Assembly (NCBI RefSeq): GCF_021864535.1 | Contig: NZ_JAKJIC010000004.1 | Span: 62,001-126,000 of the forward strand | Source of the DNA: Oryzibacter oryziterrae | GTDB taxonomy: Bacteria; Pseudomonadota; Alphaproteobacteria; Rhizobiales; Pleomorphomonadaceae | Reading direction: 5' to 3' | DNA: 64,000 bases | Part shown: piece after piece, positions 8,143 through 17,845 of the stretch | How the letters are laid out: each line of letters starts with the position of its first letter | Numbering within the stretch: position 1 is the stretch's first letter | The notes under the pieces: model-generated | Seen by the model: only the letters and a program-made list of their open reading frames with translations | The model's database searches: none | What the model was told of the DNA's origin: nothing | Program-made: the position numbers and the translations under genes

Positions 8143-11100
8143 ATGCAGCAGGACGGATGCAGCAAAATGAGCGCAAAATATCCCGGTTCTCAGACGGTCA
8201 TCAACGGCAACGGCGCCGTGGCCCATGTCATGGGTCATGTCTGCGGTGGCGTTATTGGCTACCCCATCACCCCGTCCACCGAAATCTCGGAGATCTATGA
8301 AGGTTTCCGTGCCGGTGGTGGTTGCAACGTCTGGGGTCGCCACCCCTTCTTCTACGAGCCCGAAGGTGAGCACTCCGCTCAGTCGGGCGCGCTCGGCGCT
8401 GCGCTGACGGGCGGCAAGTATGTCTCCAACGCGTCCTCGAGCCAGGGCATCCTCTACGGCATCGAGTCCCATTACGTGACCGTGGGCAAGAAGGTCGGCG
8501 GCTTCGTGCTGCAGGTGGCCGCCCGCGTCGTCTCCAAGCATTCGCTGAACGTGATGGCCGGCCATGACGACGTCTACGCCCTCCTGCCGTCCGGTTACAC
8601 CATTCTGTTCGGCTCCAACCCGCAGGAAGCGGCCGACCTTGCCGCCATCTCCTATCGCGTCAGCGCCCTGTCGCTGGTGCCGGTTGCCAATGCCATGGAC
8701 GGCTTTGCCACCAGCCACATGCTGAGCGAAGCCTATATGCCCGAACCGGCGATGCTGAAGGAATATCTCGGCGATCCCTCGGGCCGCATCAAGTGCCCCA
8801 CCGTTGCCCAGGAAATCCTGTTCGGTGCCAAGGGCCGCGCCCATCAGCTGCGCCAGTGGCTCACCCGCAGCCGCGGAGAGTTCGTCGCGGCCGACTTTGC
8901 CGCCCTCAAGACCTATGTGGACGAGAACGGCGACGCTGTCGAAGCCGACAACGAAGGCAAGCTGGTCGAAGAGACCGCCAAGTGGGTGCCCGAGAAGCTG
9001 CGCGCCCAGTGGAAGCGCCAGTGGCTCAATGCCTGGGAGAAGGGCACTCGCCAGCTCGTCCCGGCCTTCGTCGACATCAACAATCCCGGCCTGACCGGCG
9101 GCGTGCAGAACCAGCCCGACTTCCAGTCCGGCGCTGCCGACCATCGCACCCACTTCGTTGCCGACGTGCCCCGCTTCGTCAAGCAGGCCATGGATGAGTA
9201 TGCTGCCCTCACCGGCCGCAGCTACAAGCCCGTCGTCACCTATCGCTGCGAGGACGCCGAAGCCGTTCTCGTCGGCCTCGGTTCGGTTACCGAGGACGTC
9301 GAAGCCGTCGTTGACTACCTGCGCTCGCAGGGTCGCAAGGTCGGCTCCATCTCCGTCAAGCTGCTGCAGCCCTTCCCGGAAGCCGAGCTTGTCGAAGCCC
9401 TCAAGGGCAAGCGCGCCGTTACGGTGCTCGAACGCTCCGACCAGACCGCGCTGACCAGCTTCGTCACCCAGGCCCTGTTCAAGGCCCGCGAGAACGCCGA
9501 CGGCGGCCGTCACGAAGGCATCCCGGCCATCGACAAGCTGCCGCAGATCACCACCGCCATCTTCGGCCTTGGTGGTCATGACCTGCAGTCGCGTCACCTG
9601 GTCGCCGCCTTCGACAACATGGACAAGGCCAAGAGCGCGCCCTTCGTCTATCTCGGCTCGCAGTTCTTCTCCAAGGCGCCCAACGCCCGTATCGCCGAGC
9701 TGCAGGCCAAGATGAAGGCCGCCTATCCGCAGACCGAGTTCATGGCGCTGGAAACCGGCGAGAACCCGCAGCTGCTGCCCAAGGGCGCCTTCCGCATCCG
9801 CTTCCACTCGGTCGGCGGCTACGGCACCATCGCCACCGGCAAGCTGCTCACCGACATCCTCGCCGGCGTGCTCGGCCTCTACTCCAAGGCCGCACCCAAA
9901 TACGGCTCGGAAAAGAGCGGTGCGCCCACCAACTACTACATCACCCTGTCTCCGGAGCCGGTGAAGATCACCAATGCCGAGATCGAGGATGTGGAAATCG
10001 TCATCTCGCCTGACCACAAGGTCTTTGCCCACACCAACCCGCTGCGCGGTCTGGTCAAGGGCGGCACCTTCATCATGCAGACGGCGCTGTCGCCGCTCGA
10101 AGTCTGGCAGGACCTGCCCGCTGCGGCCCGCAAGCTGATCCGCGATCGCGACATCAACTTCTATGTCATCGACGCCTTCAACGTGGCACGCCGCCACGCC
10201 CCGACGCCGGAGCTGGAAACCCGCATGATGGGCATCGCCTTCATCGGCGCGCTCTGCGGCAAGGAGTCCCGCATCACCGACGGTGCCGAAGCCGACGCCA
10301 TCCTGACCAAGGTGCGCCAGCAGATCACCAAGAAGTTCGGCGGCAAGGGCGACGCCATCGTCGAAGGCAACATGGCGGTGATCCGCGATGGCCTCGAGGC
10401 GACGGTTCCCGTTCCCTATGGCGATCCGGAATATCTCGACGCCGAGAGCAACATCGTTGCCCTGCCCAAGCGCTCGGTCGCCATCTCGGCCTCCATGTGC
10501 AAGGCCGGCGCCACCTCCTCGCCCACGGGCCTGTTCGACGCCGAATACTATAATGACGTCGTCGCCCAGCCCTTCAAGGACGGCACCATCGGCGAGTCGC
10601 CGGTTCTGCCGGGCACGGGTCTGTTCATGCCGGCCGGTAGCGCTGCCATGAAGGACAAGGGCCTGTTCCGTCGCAAGGTCCCGGTGTTCGACGCCGACAA
10701 GTGCACGGCCTGCCTTGAATGCACGCTGGTCTGCCCCGACGCCGCCCTGCCGAGCACGGTTCACGAGATTTCCGATCTGGTCACCACCGCGCTGCGCCAA
10801 GTCGACCTGACCGAAGCCCGCCGCTCGGCCATCGAAGCCAAGGTTCCGGCCCTCGACGAAGCCATCCGCACCGCCCTGCGCAAGCCGGGCAAGTCGGCGC
10901 CCTTCCATGAGCTCTTCACGGAAGCCGCCAAGTCGGTGGCCGCTGACGATGCCGCCCTGTCGCTCGATCTTGCCAAGGTCGGCGAAGCCCTCGCGGTCTT
11001 CCCCGTCGCCAAGACCCGTCTGTTCTTCGACCAGATGGAAAAGGCCAAGCCCGGCAACGGCGGCCTCTACTCGGTCGGCGTGGACCCGTGGAAGTGCTCG

Positions 11101-12840
11101 GGCTGCCTCGAATGCACCACCGTCTGCGGTGCCGGTGCCCTCGGCCAGCGCGAACAGGACGACGAACTGCTCAACATGCTGCAGGCCCGTTTCGAGTTCC
11201 TGTCGCTGACGCCGAACACCGCTGCGCGCTTCACCGAGGCCAACAGCCCGGCCAACGCCAAGCGCCTCATCCTCGATCGTGACAACTACTATGCCACGAC
11301 CGGTGGCCACGGCGCCTGCCGCGGCTGCGGCGAAGTCACGGCGATCCGCCTGCTGATGGCGTCCAACCACGCCATCCACGGCAAGCGCCGCAAGGAGGAA
11401 ATCACTGCCATCGAGGATCTTGTCGCCAAGCTGAACGACAAGCTGGTCGCAGTGGCTGCCGAGCCGGCCCGCAAGGCCCGCGTCGCCGCCGCGATTGTCC
11501 GCCTCGAAAAGCGCCTCTACAATCTCGAAAGCGGCCCGACGGGTGAAGGCCCGGCCTCGGCGGTCATCGCCAACGCCACCGGCTGTTCGTCGGTCTACTC
11601 CTCCACCTTCCCCTACACCCAGTATCGCGATCCCTGGGTCAACAGCCTGTTCCAGGACAATCCCGCTGTTGCCAAGGGCATCTTCGAAGGTCTGGCCTCT
11701 GACGCCGTGGAAGACTTCAAGGCTTACCGCATTGCCGAGCTGGAACTCGCCGATGCCTACGAGCCCAAGGAACACGACGCCTACTTCCGCACCTTCAACT
11801 GGGAGCAGTTCACCGACGACGAGCTCAAACGCATGCCGACGGTGATCTCCATGGGCGGCGACGGTGCGACCTACGACATCGGCTTCGGTGCCGTGTCGCG
11901 TCTGCTGTCCACCCACACCCCGGTCAAGGTGGTGGTGCTGAACACCGGTGCCTATTCCAACACCGGTGGCCAGGCCTCGACCTCGAGCCTCACCGGTCAG
12001 GACAGCGATCTGGCCCGCGTCGGTTCGGCTCACTCGGGCAAGGGCGACGACCGCAAGGAACTCGGCCTCATCGCCTCCTTCCATCCCAAGGTGATGGTCG
12101 TGCAGACCTCCACCGCCATGCAGGGCCACTTCCTGAAGAATGTCATGGCCGCGCTTGCGCACAACTCGTCGCCGGCCGTCATCGACATCTACACGCCTTG
12201 CCAGGGTGAACAGGGCATCGGCGACTCCGTGTCGAGCGAGCATTCGCGCCTCGCGGTCGAAAGCCGCACCAGCCCGCTCTTCGTGCATGACCCCGAACGC
12301 GGCACCACGCTGCGCCAGTGGTTCTCGCTCGATGGCAACCCGGATGTGGATCAGGACTGGACCACGCTGACGCTCGAATATGACGACGCCAATGGCGAGG
12401 CCCAGGAGCTCGAAGTGCCGCTTACCCCGGCCTACTTCGCCCACCAAGAAGGTCGCTTCAAGAAGCAGTTCCAGGCCAAGCCGCTGGCTGATGGCGTGGA
12501 GGGCGTCCCCATCGACGAGTATATCGACCTGCCGGCCGACCAGCGCGAGGGCAAGGTGCCCTTCGTCTTCGAAGTGAAGAAGCGCAAGCTGGTTCGCTAC
12601 GAGGTGGCTCCGGCCATCGTCCGGCTCGTCGAGGAGCGTCGTCGCTACTGGCGCACCCTGCAGTATCTGGCCGGTATCGAAGTCGACAAGCTCGACGAAG
12701 AGCATCGCGTCGAGATCGAAGCCCTGCAGACCCGCTATGAAGAGGCCGTGACCGAGCGTGACGACTTCGCCCATCAGGTCGAAACCCTGCGCGAAGGCTC
12801 TGGCATCCCGGACGGAGCCGCTGCCGCACCGCAGCGCTGA
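8143..12840 (+). CDS. Long 2-oxoacid (probably pyruvate):ferredoxin/flavodoxin oxidoreductase, NifJ-like
   Basis: It likely oxidises pyruvate or a related 2-oxoacid with CoA to an acyl-CoA, reducing ferredoxin or flavodoxin. About 1,565 residues, versus roughly 1,190 for classical NifJ. In order: pyrimidine-binding domain (GYPITPSTEISE, about residue 39); gamma-type domain (HSVGGYGTIATGKLL, about 560); two 4Fe-4S motifs at C854/857/860/864 and C985/988/991/995; then the TPP half with a GACRGCGE cluster ligand motif (C1059, C1062), GDGATYDIGFG near 1239 and SNTGGQAS. About 120 residues separate the two ferredoxin motifs, and a C-terminal tail of about 150 residues is partly coiled-coil-like. 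The start at 8143 has GAGGG five bases upstream; 8101 (GTG) and 8167 (ATG) are alternatives. It is monocistronic, with an FNR box upstream. Confidence 0.9.
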   Translation: MQQDGCSKMSAKYPGSQTVINGNGAVAHVMGHVCGGVIGYPITPSTEISEIYEGFRAGGGCNVWGRHPFFYEPEGEHSAQSGALGAALTGGKYVSNASSSQGILYGIESHYVTVGKKVGGFVLQVAARVVSKHSLNVMAGHDDVYALLPSGYTILFGSNPQEAADLAAISYRVSALSLVPVANAMDGFATSHMLSEAYMPEPAMLKEYLGDPSGRIKCPTVAQEILFGAKGRAHQLRQWLTRSRGEFVAADFAALKTYVDENGDAVEADNEGKLVEETAKWVPEKLRAQWKRQWLNAWEKGTRQLVPAFVDINNPGLTGGVQNQPDFQSGAADHRTHFVADVPRFVKQAMDEYAALTGRSYKPVVTYRCEDAEAVLVGLGSVTEDVEAVVDYLRSQGRKVGSISVKLLQPFPEAELVEALKGKRAVTVLERSDQTALTSFVTQALFKARENADGGRHEGIPAIDKLPQITTAIFGLGGHDLQSRHLVAAFDNMDKAKSAPFVYLGSQFFSKAPNARIAELQAKMKAAYPQTEFMALETGENPQLLPKGAFRIRFHSVGGYGTIATGKLLTDILAGVLGLYSKAAPKYGSEKSGAPTNYYITLSPEPVKITNAEIEDVEIVISPDHKVFAHTNPLRGLVKGGTFIMQTALSPLEVWQDLPAAARKLIRDRDINFYVIDAFNVARRHAPTPELETRMMGIAFIGALCGKESRITDGAEADAILTKVRQQITKKFGGKGDAIVEGNMAVIRDGLEATVPVPYGDPEYLDAESNIVALPKRSVAISASMCKAGATSSPTGLFDAEYYNDVVAQPFKDGTIGESPVLPGTGLFMPAGSAAMKDKGLFRRKVPVFDADKCTACLECTLVCPDAALPSTVHEISDLVTTALRQVDLTEARRSAIEAKVPALDEAIRTALRKPGKSAPFHELFTEAAKSVAADDAALSLDLAKVGEALAVFPVAKTRLFFDQMEKAKPGNGGLYSVGVDPWKCSGCLECTTVCGAGALGQREQDDELLNMLQARFEFLSLTPNTAARFTEANSPANAKRLILDRDNYYATTGGHGACRGCGEVTAIRLLMASNHAIHGKRRKEEITAIEDLVAKLNDKLVAVAAEPARKARVAAAIVRLEKRLYNLESGPTGEGPASAVIANATGCSSVYSSTFPYTQYRDPWVNSLFQDNPAVAKGIFEGLASDAVEDFKAYRIAELELADAYEPKEHDAYFRTFNWEQFTDDELKRMPTVISMGGDGATYDIGFGAVSRLLSTHTPVKVVVLNTGAYSNTGGQASTSSLTGQDSDLARVGSAHSGKGDDRKELGLIASFHPKVMVVQTSTAMQGHFLKNVMAALAHNSSPAVIDIYTPCQGEQGIGDSVSSEHSRLAVESRTSPLFVHDPERGTTLRQWFSLDGNPDVDQDWTTLTLEYDDANGEAQELEVPLTPAYFAHQEGRFKKQFQAKPLADGVEGVPIDEYIDLPADQREGKVPFVFEVKKRKLVRYEVAPAIVRLVEERRRYWRTLQYLAGIEVDKLDEEHRVEIEALQTRYEEAVTERDDFAHQVETLREGSGIPDGAAAAPQR

Positions 12841-12907
12841 AGCCTGGCGGAATCAGGACCGGGCGTCCAGCCTCAAGGCTGTCGCTTGGTTCTCCTGAGA
12901 CAAGAGG

Positions 12908-12930
12908 AAGGAGCGGCCCAGCCGCTCCTT
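12908..12930 (+). terminator. Terminator of the oxidoreductase gene
   Basis: A perfect 10-bp stem AAGGAGCGGC (12908-12917) pairs with 12921-12930 around a 3-nt loop, followed by CTTGCATTTT. It lies 67 bp after the stop codon. Confidence 0.85.
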
Positions 12931-13381
12931 CTTGCATTTTGGGGATGTGTCACTGCAGGAGAAAGTTGCTTTCTGGCGCACCTGCAAGTTTTGAAATGAA
13001 TAGCGGCGCAAATGATTGGGGGAGGTCCTCCAAGCATATCGAGGCTTGGCTGGGTTCTGACTGGAAGTAGAGCGTGTAATCTGGATAGACCTCTCCAAGA
13101 GAGGCATATACCACTGTAATTGTCATTGCGAAAAGAAATATACTAAAGCATATGAAAAAGAAGATACTTCAGAAATATTCTATTGTACAAAAGGTATTAG
13201 TCATAATACCTACAGTAAGTAATGATTATATATTCATTAACGATATGAAATTATCACATGCGTATGTAATGTGGCACTAGGCTTGGTGTACTCAGGGAAT
13301 ATACTGATTTATTGCCTGGTATTTTCTGAAATGCGCACAGCCAAACTGCTGCATCCGGGGCTCCGTTCACGGACAGGAATC
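12931..13381. other. AT-rich gene-free region upstream of the chemoreceptor
   Basis: No gene is supported. From about 13090 to 13320 the DNA is very AT-rich (13141-13200 has 15 G+C in 60). It contains a perfect 8-4-8 dyad at 13192-13211 (AGGTATTA, 4-nt spacer, complement), about 170 bp upstream of the chemoreceptor start, which could be an operator. An in-frame extension of the chemoreceptor frame back to 13271 crosses this AT-rich DNA and is judged non-coding. Confidence 0.6.
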
Positions 13382-15076
13382 ATGCTTCGTCTCCTCAGCA
13401 GTCTATCGACACGCATTTACGCGATTGTTGTCTTCTCGATCGTCGGTCTCGCGGTTTTCTCTGCCTATGGCCTCAACCAGATCTCCGAGCAGATCCGGGA
13501 AGCCCGGCGCGGTGAACTCGCCGCTGTCGTCGATAGCGTGGCCGCGGTCTACACCGCACAGGCCGATCGGGTCTCGCGCGGCGAACTGGAAGCCGGTACG
13601 GCCCTTGATACGGCGAACCGCCTTGTTTCGGTGATGAAGTTCAACAATGGCACCGACTACCCCTACGTCTTCGAGGACAGCGGTTCCACCATTTCCCATC
13701 CCAATGCCGACTACGTTGGCAACAGCAAGATCTATGGCACCAAGTCTGCCGATGGTCGCTACATCTTCCGCGAGATGATCGACCTTGCCAAACGTGAGAC
13801 GCAGGCGGTCTACAGCTACGACTGGCCCCGCACCCCCGGGATGCCTCCTGTCGCCAAGATGGCCGTCGTTCGTCATGTTCCGGGTTTTGGCGGGCTGGTG
13901 ATCGGCGCCGCGACCTTCGTCGATGACATCGAGGGTCTCGTCCGCGCCGAAGCCGTGCGCTACCTCAGTCTTGCGGGGCTGTTCCTCCTTGTGGGCAGCG
14001 TCTTTGCCTTCCTCATTGCCCGCTCCCTGACCAAGCCGCTCTGCCGCTTCCAGAAGACGCTCGTCGCGCTTGGACATGGCGACTATGCCGTTGAGGTCGA
14101 CACGACCATGCGCGGCGAACTTGGCCAGATGGCCGCCAGCCTGCGCAAGCTGCGCGATGGCTTGTCCGCCGGCGTGACCGAGCGCCTGGCCGCCGAGCGC
14201 CAGCGCGAGGAGTTCGAGCGGCAGATCGTTGCCAATCGTCTCGCCATTGCCGCCGACTTCGAGCGGACCATCGGCGAACTCGCCACTTCCTTCAACACCT
14301 CCTCCGATACCTTGCTCAAGTCGTCGAAGCAGTTGAGCGGTGTTGCGGAAACCGGCGTCTCCACGGCCAACACCGTTTCCGGCGCCGCTGACGAAGCTTC
14401 GCGCAATGTGGAGAATGTTGCGGCCGCCGCCGAGCAGTTGGCTTTCTCGGTCGAGGAAATCTCGAAGCAGGTGTCCGAGTCCAACTCGGTGGTCACCGTC
14501 GCCGCTGCAGAAGCCGAGCGGACCGAGCGCGACATTCACGCCCTCTCGGACTCGGCCCAGAAGATTGGCGAAGTGGTCGAATTGATCAATTCCATCGCCG
14601 AGCAGACCAATCTGCTGGCCCTCAATGCCACCATCGAGGCAGCCCGCGCTGGCGAAGCTGGACGCGGCTTTGCGGTGGTTGCCTCGGAGGTCAAGCAACT
14701 GGCGTCCCAGACCGCCAAGGCCACCGAAGACATCGCCACCAAGGTTGGTGACATCCAAAAGGCGACGCGCGAGACGGTGCAGTCCATCGGCAAGATCGTT
14801 GGTACCATCGAGTCGATCCGGCATATTTCCGCGACCATCGCCAGCGCCGTCGAGGAGCAGAGCGTCACCACGCAGGAAATCGCGTCCAACACCAAGCTTG
14901 CCGCCGAAGGCTCGCAGCTTGTCACCGAGAACATTCATTCTCTCGGCAAGAATGTGGAGACCACGGGCGAAGCCTCGCATGCTCTCGAAGAGCTGTCGGG
15001 CACCCTGTCCAAGAAGTCCGCCACCCTCAGTCGGGAAGTCGCCGGCTTTGTCGCCACCTTGCGGTCCGCAAGCTGA
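13382..15076 (+). CDS. Methyl-accepting chemotaxis protein with periplasmic single-Cache domain
   Basis: A membrane chemoreceptor that controls CheA. The 564-residue protein has a first membrane helix (about 12-34), a periplasmic segment (about 35-185) with [13 protein letters not shown] and YDWPRTPG blocks typical of single-Cache (sCache_2) sensors for small organic acids, a second helix (about 187-208), a HAMP domain, and the cytoplasmic signalling coiled coil with the hairpin tip [19 protein letters not shown]. No C-terminal CheR/CheB tether pentapeptide is present. The ATG at 13382 follows ACAGGA. The ligand is unknown. No other chemotaxis genes are nearby, so it is an orphan receptor. 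Confidence 0.95.
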   Translation: MLRLLSSLSTRIYAIVVFSIVGLAVFSAYGLNQISEQIREARRGELAAVVDSVAAVYTAQADRVSRGELEAGTALDTANRLVSVMKFNNGTDYPYVFEDSGSTISHPNADYVGNSKIYGTKSADGRYIFREMIDLAKRETQAVYSYDWPRTPGMPPVAKMAVVRHVPGFGGLVIGAATFVDDIEGLVRAEAVRYLSLAGLFLLVGSVFAFLIARSLTKPLCRFQKTLVALGHGDYAVEVDTTMRGELGQMAASLRKLRDGLSAGVTERLAAERQREEFERQIVANRLAIAADFERTIGELATSFNTSSDTLLKSSKQLSGVAETGVSTANTVSGAADEASRNVENVAAAAEQLAFSVEEISKQVSESNSVVTVAAAEAERTERDIHALSDSAQKIGEVVELINSIAEQTNLLALNATIEAARAGEAGRGFAVVASEVKQLASQTAKATEDIATKVGDIQKATRETVQSIGKIVGTIESIRHISATIASAVEEQSVTTQEIASNTKLAAEGSQLVTENIHSLGKNVETTGEASHALEELSGTLSKKSATLSREVAGFVATLRSAS

Positions 15077-15103
15077 CCGACCAGTCCCAAGACGCTGAAA
15101 GCC

Positions 15104-15138
15104 AAAAGACCGCCGGCAGTCATGCCTGGCGGTCTTTT
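15104..15138 (+). terminator. Terminator of the chemoreceptor gene
   Basis: An 11-bp stem AAAAGACCGCC (15104-15114) pairs with 15128-15138 and ends in TTTT; it starts 28 bp after the stop. Confidence 0.88.
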
Positions 15139-15205
15139 CGTTGATCTGTCTGCTGCAAGCGCCCTTGTGCCTTGATGAGCCGGCGCGCGATTTGCTGAAG
15201 CGAAC

Positions 15206-15505
15206 TCAGTGAGCTGCACGGCTCCGCGCCAGGGCCTTGGCGTGGACCGGGGCGTTGGCCGGGGCATGCTCCGCTGCCACCGAGCCGTGGCGAACCATCA
15301 TGGAGGCGAGCGCGGCGAACTGGAACACGGTCACCGAGATGCCGGCCATCACCAGTGCGGACATCATGCTGTGGTCACCGGAGGCGAGCTGAAGCGCGGC
15401 GGTCGCAAGTGCGAGGGTTGCCGTCGACAGAAGCAGCCCGAACATGCCGAGGCGCAGGCCGAGCGTGAAACCCAGAACACCGGAAAAGGCCGCGATCATC
15501 ATCAT
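15206..15505 (-). CDS. Small hydrophobic membrane protein, unknown function
   Basis: 99 residues, not assigned to a family. Two or three strongly hydrophobic stretches (about 4-22, 23-42 and 49-68) are followed by a polar, Ala/His-rich tail. That fits a small inner-membrane protein with a cytoplasmic or periplasmic tail. Three ATG codons in a row begin the frame (15505, 15502, 15499); the Shine-Dalgarno is weak. It lies between the terminators of the chemoreceptor and the capsule-export genes, so it is probably transcribed alone. Confidence 0.55.
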   Translation of the reverse strand: MMMIAAFSGVLGFTLGLRLGMFGLLLSTATLALATAALQLASGDHSMMSALVMAGISVTVFQFAALASMMVRHGSVAAEHAPANAPVHAKALARSRAAH

Positions 15506-15714
15506 GTACCGTCATCCCCGTAAGTGCCTGCCAGAAGGGCTCGTCGCCCTGGCCGAAGCGGATGTCTGGGTGCCGGGACAAGCCACAGGAGACGTTGGCT
15601 CCAACCGCGCGGTATCTGCCCCTCACCGACAGATCAGACACTGGCATGGCCGCAGTTACGTTTCGCATAAGGAACTGCGTAAACTTTTAGATATGTCGCA
15701 CTTCCACTGATAAG

Positions 15715-15752
15715 CGCGAAAAAACAAGGGCCGGAGCATCCGCTCCGGCCCT
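15715..15752 (-). terminator. Terminator of the capsule-export operon
   Basis: On the minus strand an 11-bp stem (15727-15737 with 15742-15752, loop of 4) is followed by TTGTTTTTT. It lies about 30 bp beyond the stop of the KpsE-like gene. Confidence 0.88.
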
Positions 15753-15780
15753 GCCAGCTGTATCGGAATGCGGCTGCGAA

Positions 15781-17100
15781 CTAGACCATGTGGTCGCGCA
15801 CGGCGGCAAACAGCAGTGCGGAAATGCCCCAGAAGATCATGGTGCCGAAGAGGAACAGCAGGCTGTTCACCAGCCGCCGCGGCAGCACCGCATCCTGCGG
15901 CAGGCTCGGCTCCACGAAGGTTGCCAGATAGCGCTGGTCACGTCCGGCCTCAGCCCTCGAGATCTCGAGCGAGGATAGAGCCGAGACATAGGCTTTCTGG
16001 GCGAACTCTTCCTCTGTCATGAGAGCCTGGTAGGTGGAAAGCTGCTTGCTGATGCCTTCGGAGGGCGTAGCCGTTCCGGCCGCACCGTCGCTGATGCCGA
16101 ACCGCTTCCGCCGCTCTGCGATCTGCGACTTGAGAATATCGATCTTGGACTGCAGGAACTGCCGCGACGGAGCATCCGGCCCCACGAACTTGTCGAGCTG
16201 CGCCATTTCCGACTGGGCCGTCAGAAGTTCCTTGTCGAGACCCAGCATCAACTCCTGATGTGCGGCGGCCGTGGCGCTCGGATCAATGGTCTCCTCGGTC
16301 GTGCGGAACTGAGCCAGCGCCTCGCGGGCCTTCTTGAGGCGGGCCTCCATGATACCCACCTGTTTCTGGGCGAACACCACGGTATCGTTACGGGCCTGCT
16401 CGGAGATGCGGTTGACGAGGTCGCGGCTTTCCTTGACCACGGCCTGTGCAATAGCGATCGAGTCCTGCGGAGTGAACGCGCGAACCTGCACAGCCATGAT
16501 GCCACTGTAATGGTCGAACTGGGCCGTGACCATTTTCTTCCAGTAGTCCACAAAGCGCTCGACCGGTTCGTCCTTTGCAAAGGTCGCGAGGAAATCGCCC
16601 TTCCCAGGCGCATAGATCGCACGGAGATCGACATCCTTGGCGATGCGCTCCACCATTTCGCGTGAGCCGATGAAGTCCTGCAGAATGTAGGAGTCCGCAG
16701 TGGTCGATCCGCCGCCGCCGCCCGTTAGAAAGCCGAGCACATCGGCTGCGCCACCTTTTTCTTGGCCTCGAACAGCAAAGCGGGCTTCCGCCACAAACTG
16801 GTCGGAAGCGATGAAGAAGAAATAGATGCTTGCAAGCAAGGTTGGCAGAATCACCATGACAAAAAGCGACAACAAAACAGCACGGCGCCGCTGACGCTTG
16901 GCCTGCTTGATCGCCTTCTGCACGCTGACATCGGTTTTGGGAAGCTGTGGAACCGCCGCGGGCTTGGCCGGAGCGGGCTTCTGTGGCGCCGAGCTCGGCA
17001 CAGCTTGCAGGATCGGCTTCGGCTTTGCCTCGACGGGCGGCGCGGCAGGCTTAGCCGCGGCTTCGGCGGTCTTCACGTCCAGCTTCGTCTCCGTCGTCAT
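15781..17100 (-). CDS. kpsE: Capsule polysaccharide export inner-membrane protein, KpsE/RkpR-like
   Basis: A polysaccharide co-polymerase/export family (Wzz-like) protein that spans the periplasm and links the inner-membrane ABC exporter to the outer-membrane channel. The 439-residue protein has an Ala/Pro/Lys-rich cytoplasmic N-terminus (about 1-65), a first membrane helix (about 75-100, followed by SDQFVAEARFAVR, the Wzz-type signature), a long helical periplasmic region and a second helix at the C-terminus (about 412-432). The ATG at 17100 follows GGTGGGA and fits better than the upstream ATG at 17127. It is the last gene of kpsM-kpsT-kpsE. No outer-membrane KpsD or polymer synthesis gene is in the window. 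Confidence 0.88.
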   Translation of the reverse strand: MTTETKLDVKTAEAAAKPAAPPVEAKPKPILQAVPSSAPQKPAPAKPAAVPQLPKTDVSVQKAIKQAKRQRRRAVLLSLFVMVILPTLLASIYFFFIASDQFVAEARFAVRGQEKGGAADVLGFLTGGGGGSTTADSYILQDFIGSREMVERIAKDVDLRAIYAPGKGDFLATFAKDEPVERFVDYWKKMVTAQFDHYSGIMAVQVRAFTPQDSIAIAQAVVKESRDLVNRISEQARNDTVVFAQKQVGIMEARLKKAREALAQFRTTEETIDPSATAAAHQELMLGLDKELLTAQSEMAQLDKFVGPDAPSRQFLQSKIDILKSQIAERRKRFGISDGAAGTATPSEGISKQLSTYQALMTEEEFAQKAYVSALSSLEISRAEAGRDQRYLATFVEPSLPQDAVLPRRLVNSLLFLFGTMIFWGISALLFAAVRDHMV

Positions 17101-17191
17101 ATCGTTCCCACCCTTGTGTTCAACCAACCCAGCCCAAGACTCGTAGTGCCGCCAACCATCAAACGCTTCAAGCTTAGAAGACCGAGTCGCA

Positions 17192-17845
17192 TCATTCCAT
17201 CATTTTATTGTAAAGGAAGATTGCCTCATCAAGATCATCATAGAATGTCAGGTGGCCATCATTGAGAATGGCGCCCATGTCACAATATTCTCGGATGGTT
17301 CCTTCCGAATGTGAGACCATGATGATGTCCGACCGTCTACGGCGTTCGCTGAAGGCCTCAAGGCATTTGGCCTTGAACCGCTTGTCGCCCACGGCGGTGA
17401 TCTCGTCGATCAGATAACAGTCAAAATCGATTGCCATTGACAGGCCAAAATTCAGCTTCGCCTTCATGCCGGAAGAATAATTTTGCGCACGCTCAAAGAA
17501 ATAGTCGCCAAGCTCGGAAAAATCCTGCACGAAACTCGTTACATGAATTGGATCGACGTTGTAGAGGCGCGAGACGAACATGCAGGCATCATGGCCTGTC
17601 ATTGTCCCTGATATGGCGCCACCAAAGCCGATTGGCCAGGAGATCTTTCCATCTCGCTCGATGGTGCCGAAGTCCGGATCCTCAGCTCCGGAGATCATGC
17701 GGATCAGCGTGGACTTGCCGGCACCATTGTGTCCGAGCACGCCGACACTACGGCCGCGTTCGAACTCTGCATTGAGCCCGCGCAGGATCCAGCGGTCGTT
17801 GCCGCGCGCCTGATACCTTTTTACGACGTTGCGGAAGCGGATCAT
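17192..17845 (-). CDS. kpsT: Capsule polysaccharide ABC exporter, ATP-binding protein
   Basis: The ATPase subunit of a group-2 capsule-type exporter (KpsT/CtrD/RkpS family). The 217-residue protein has Walker A GHNGAGKST (about residue 38), the divergent signature NYSSGMKAKL typical of KpsT (about 123), Walker B YLIDEITAVGD and the switch His in VSHSEGTI. Its start overlaps the stop of kpsM by 4 bp, so the two are translationally coupled. Base composition is low for the window (17221-17280 has 28 G+C in 60), in line with acquisition by transfer. Confidence 0.95.
   Translation of the reverse strand: MIRFRNVVKRYQARGNDRWILRGLNAEFERGRSVGVLGHNGAGKSTLIRMISGAEDPDFGTIERDGKISWPIGFGGAISGTMTGHDACMFVSRLYNVDPIHVTSFVQDFSELGDYFFERAQNYSSGMKAKLNFGLSMAIDFDCYLIDEITAVGDKRFKAKCLEAFSERRRRSDIIMVSHSEGTIREYCDMGAILNDGHLTFYDDLDEAIFLYNKMME

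Noticed and set aside
8056-12774. A 1,572-codon open frame antisense to the 2-oxoacid oxidoreductase gene
   Set aside because: It is a codon-bias shadow: GC-rich third positions remove stops on the complementary strand. Its protein shows no family motif, while the plus-strand protein has all catalytic motifs.
12961-13000. Sigma-54 promoter (TGGC-N8-TTGC type) near 12974
   Set aside because: The GG and GC elements there are 7 bases apart instead of 10, so it does not fit the -24/-12 spacing.
12853-13107. Minus-strand 84-codon frame after the oxidoreductase terminator
   Set aside because: It spans the terminator hairpin and its composition changes abruptly along its length; no ribosome site.
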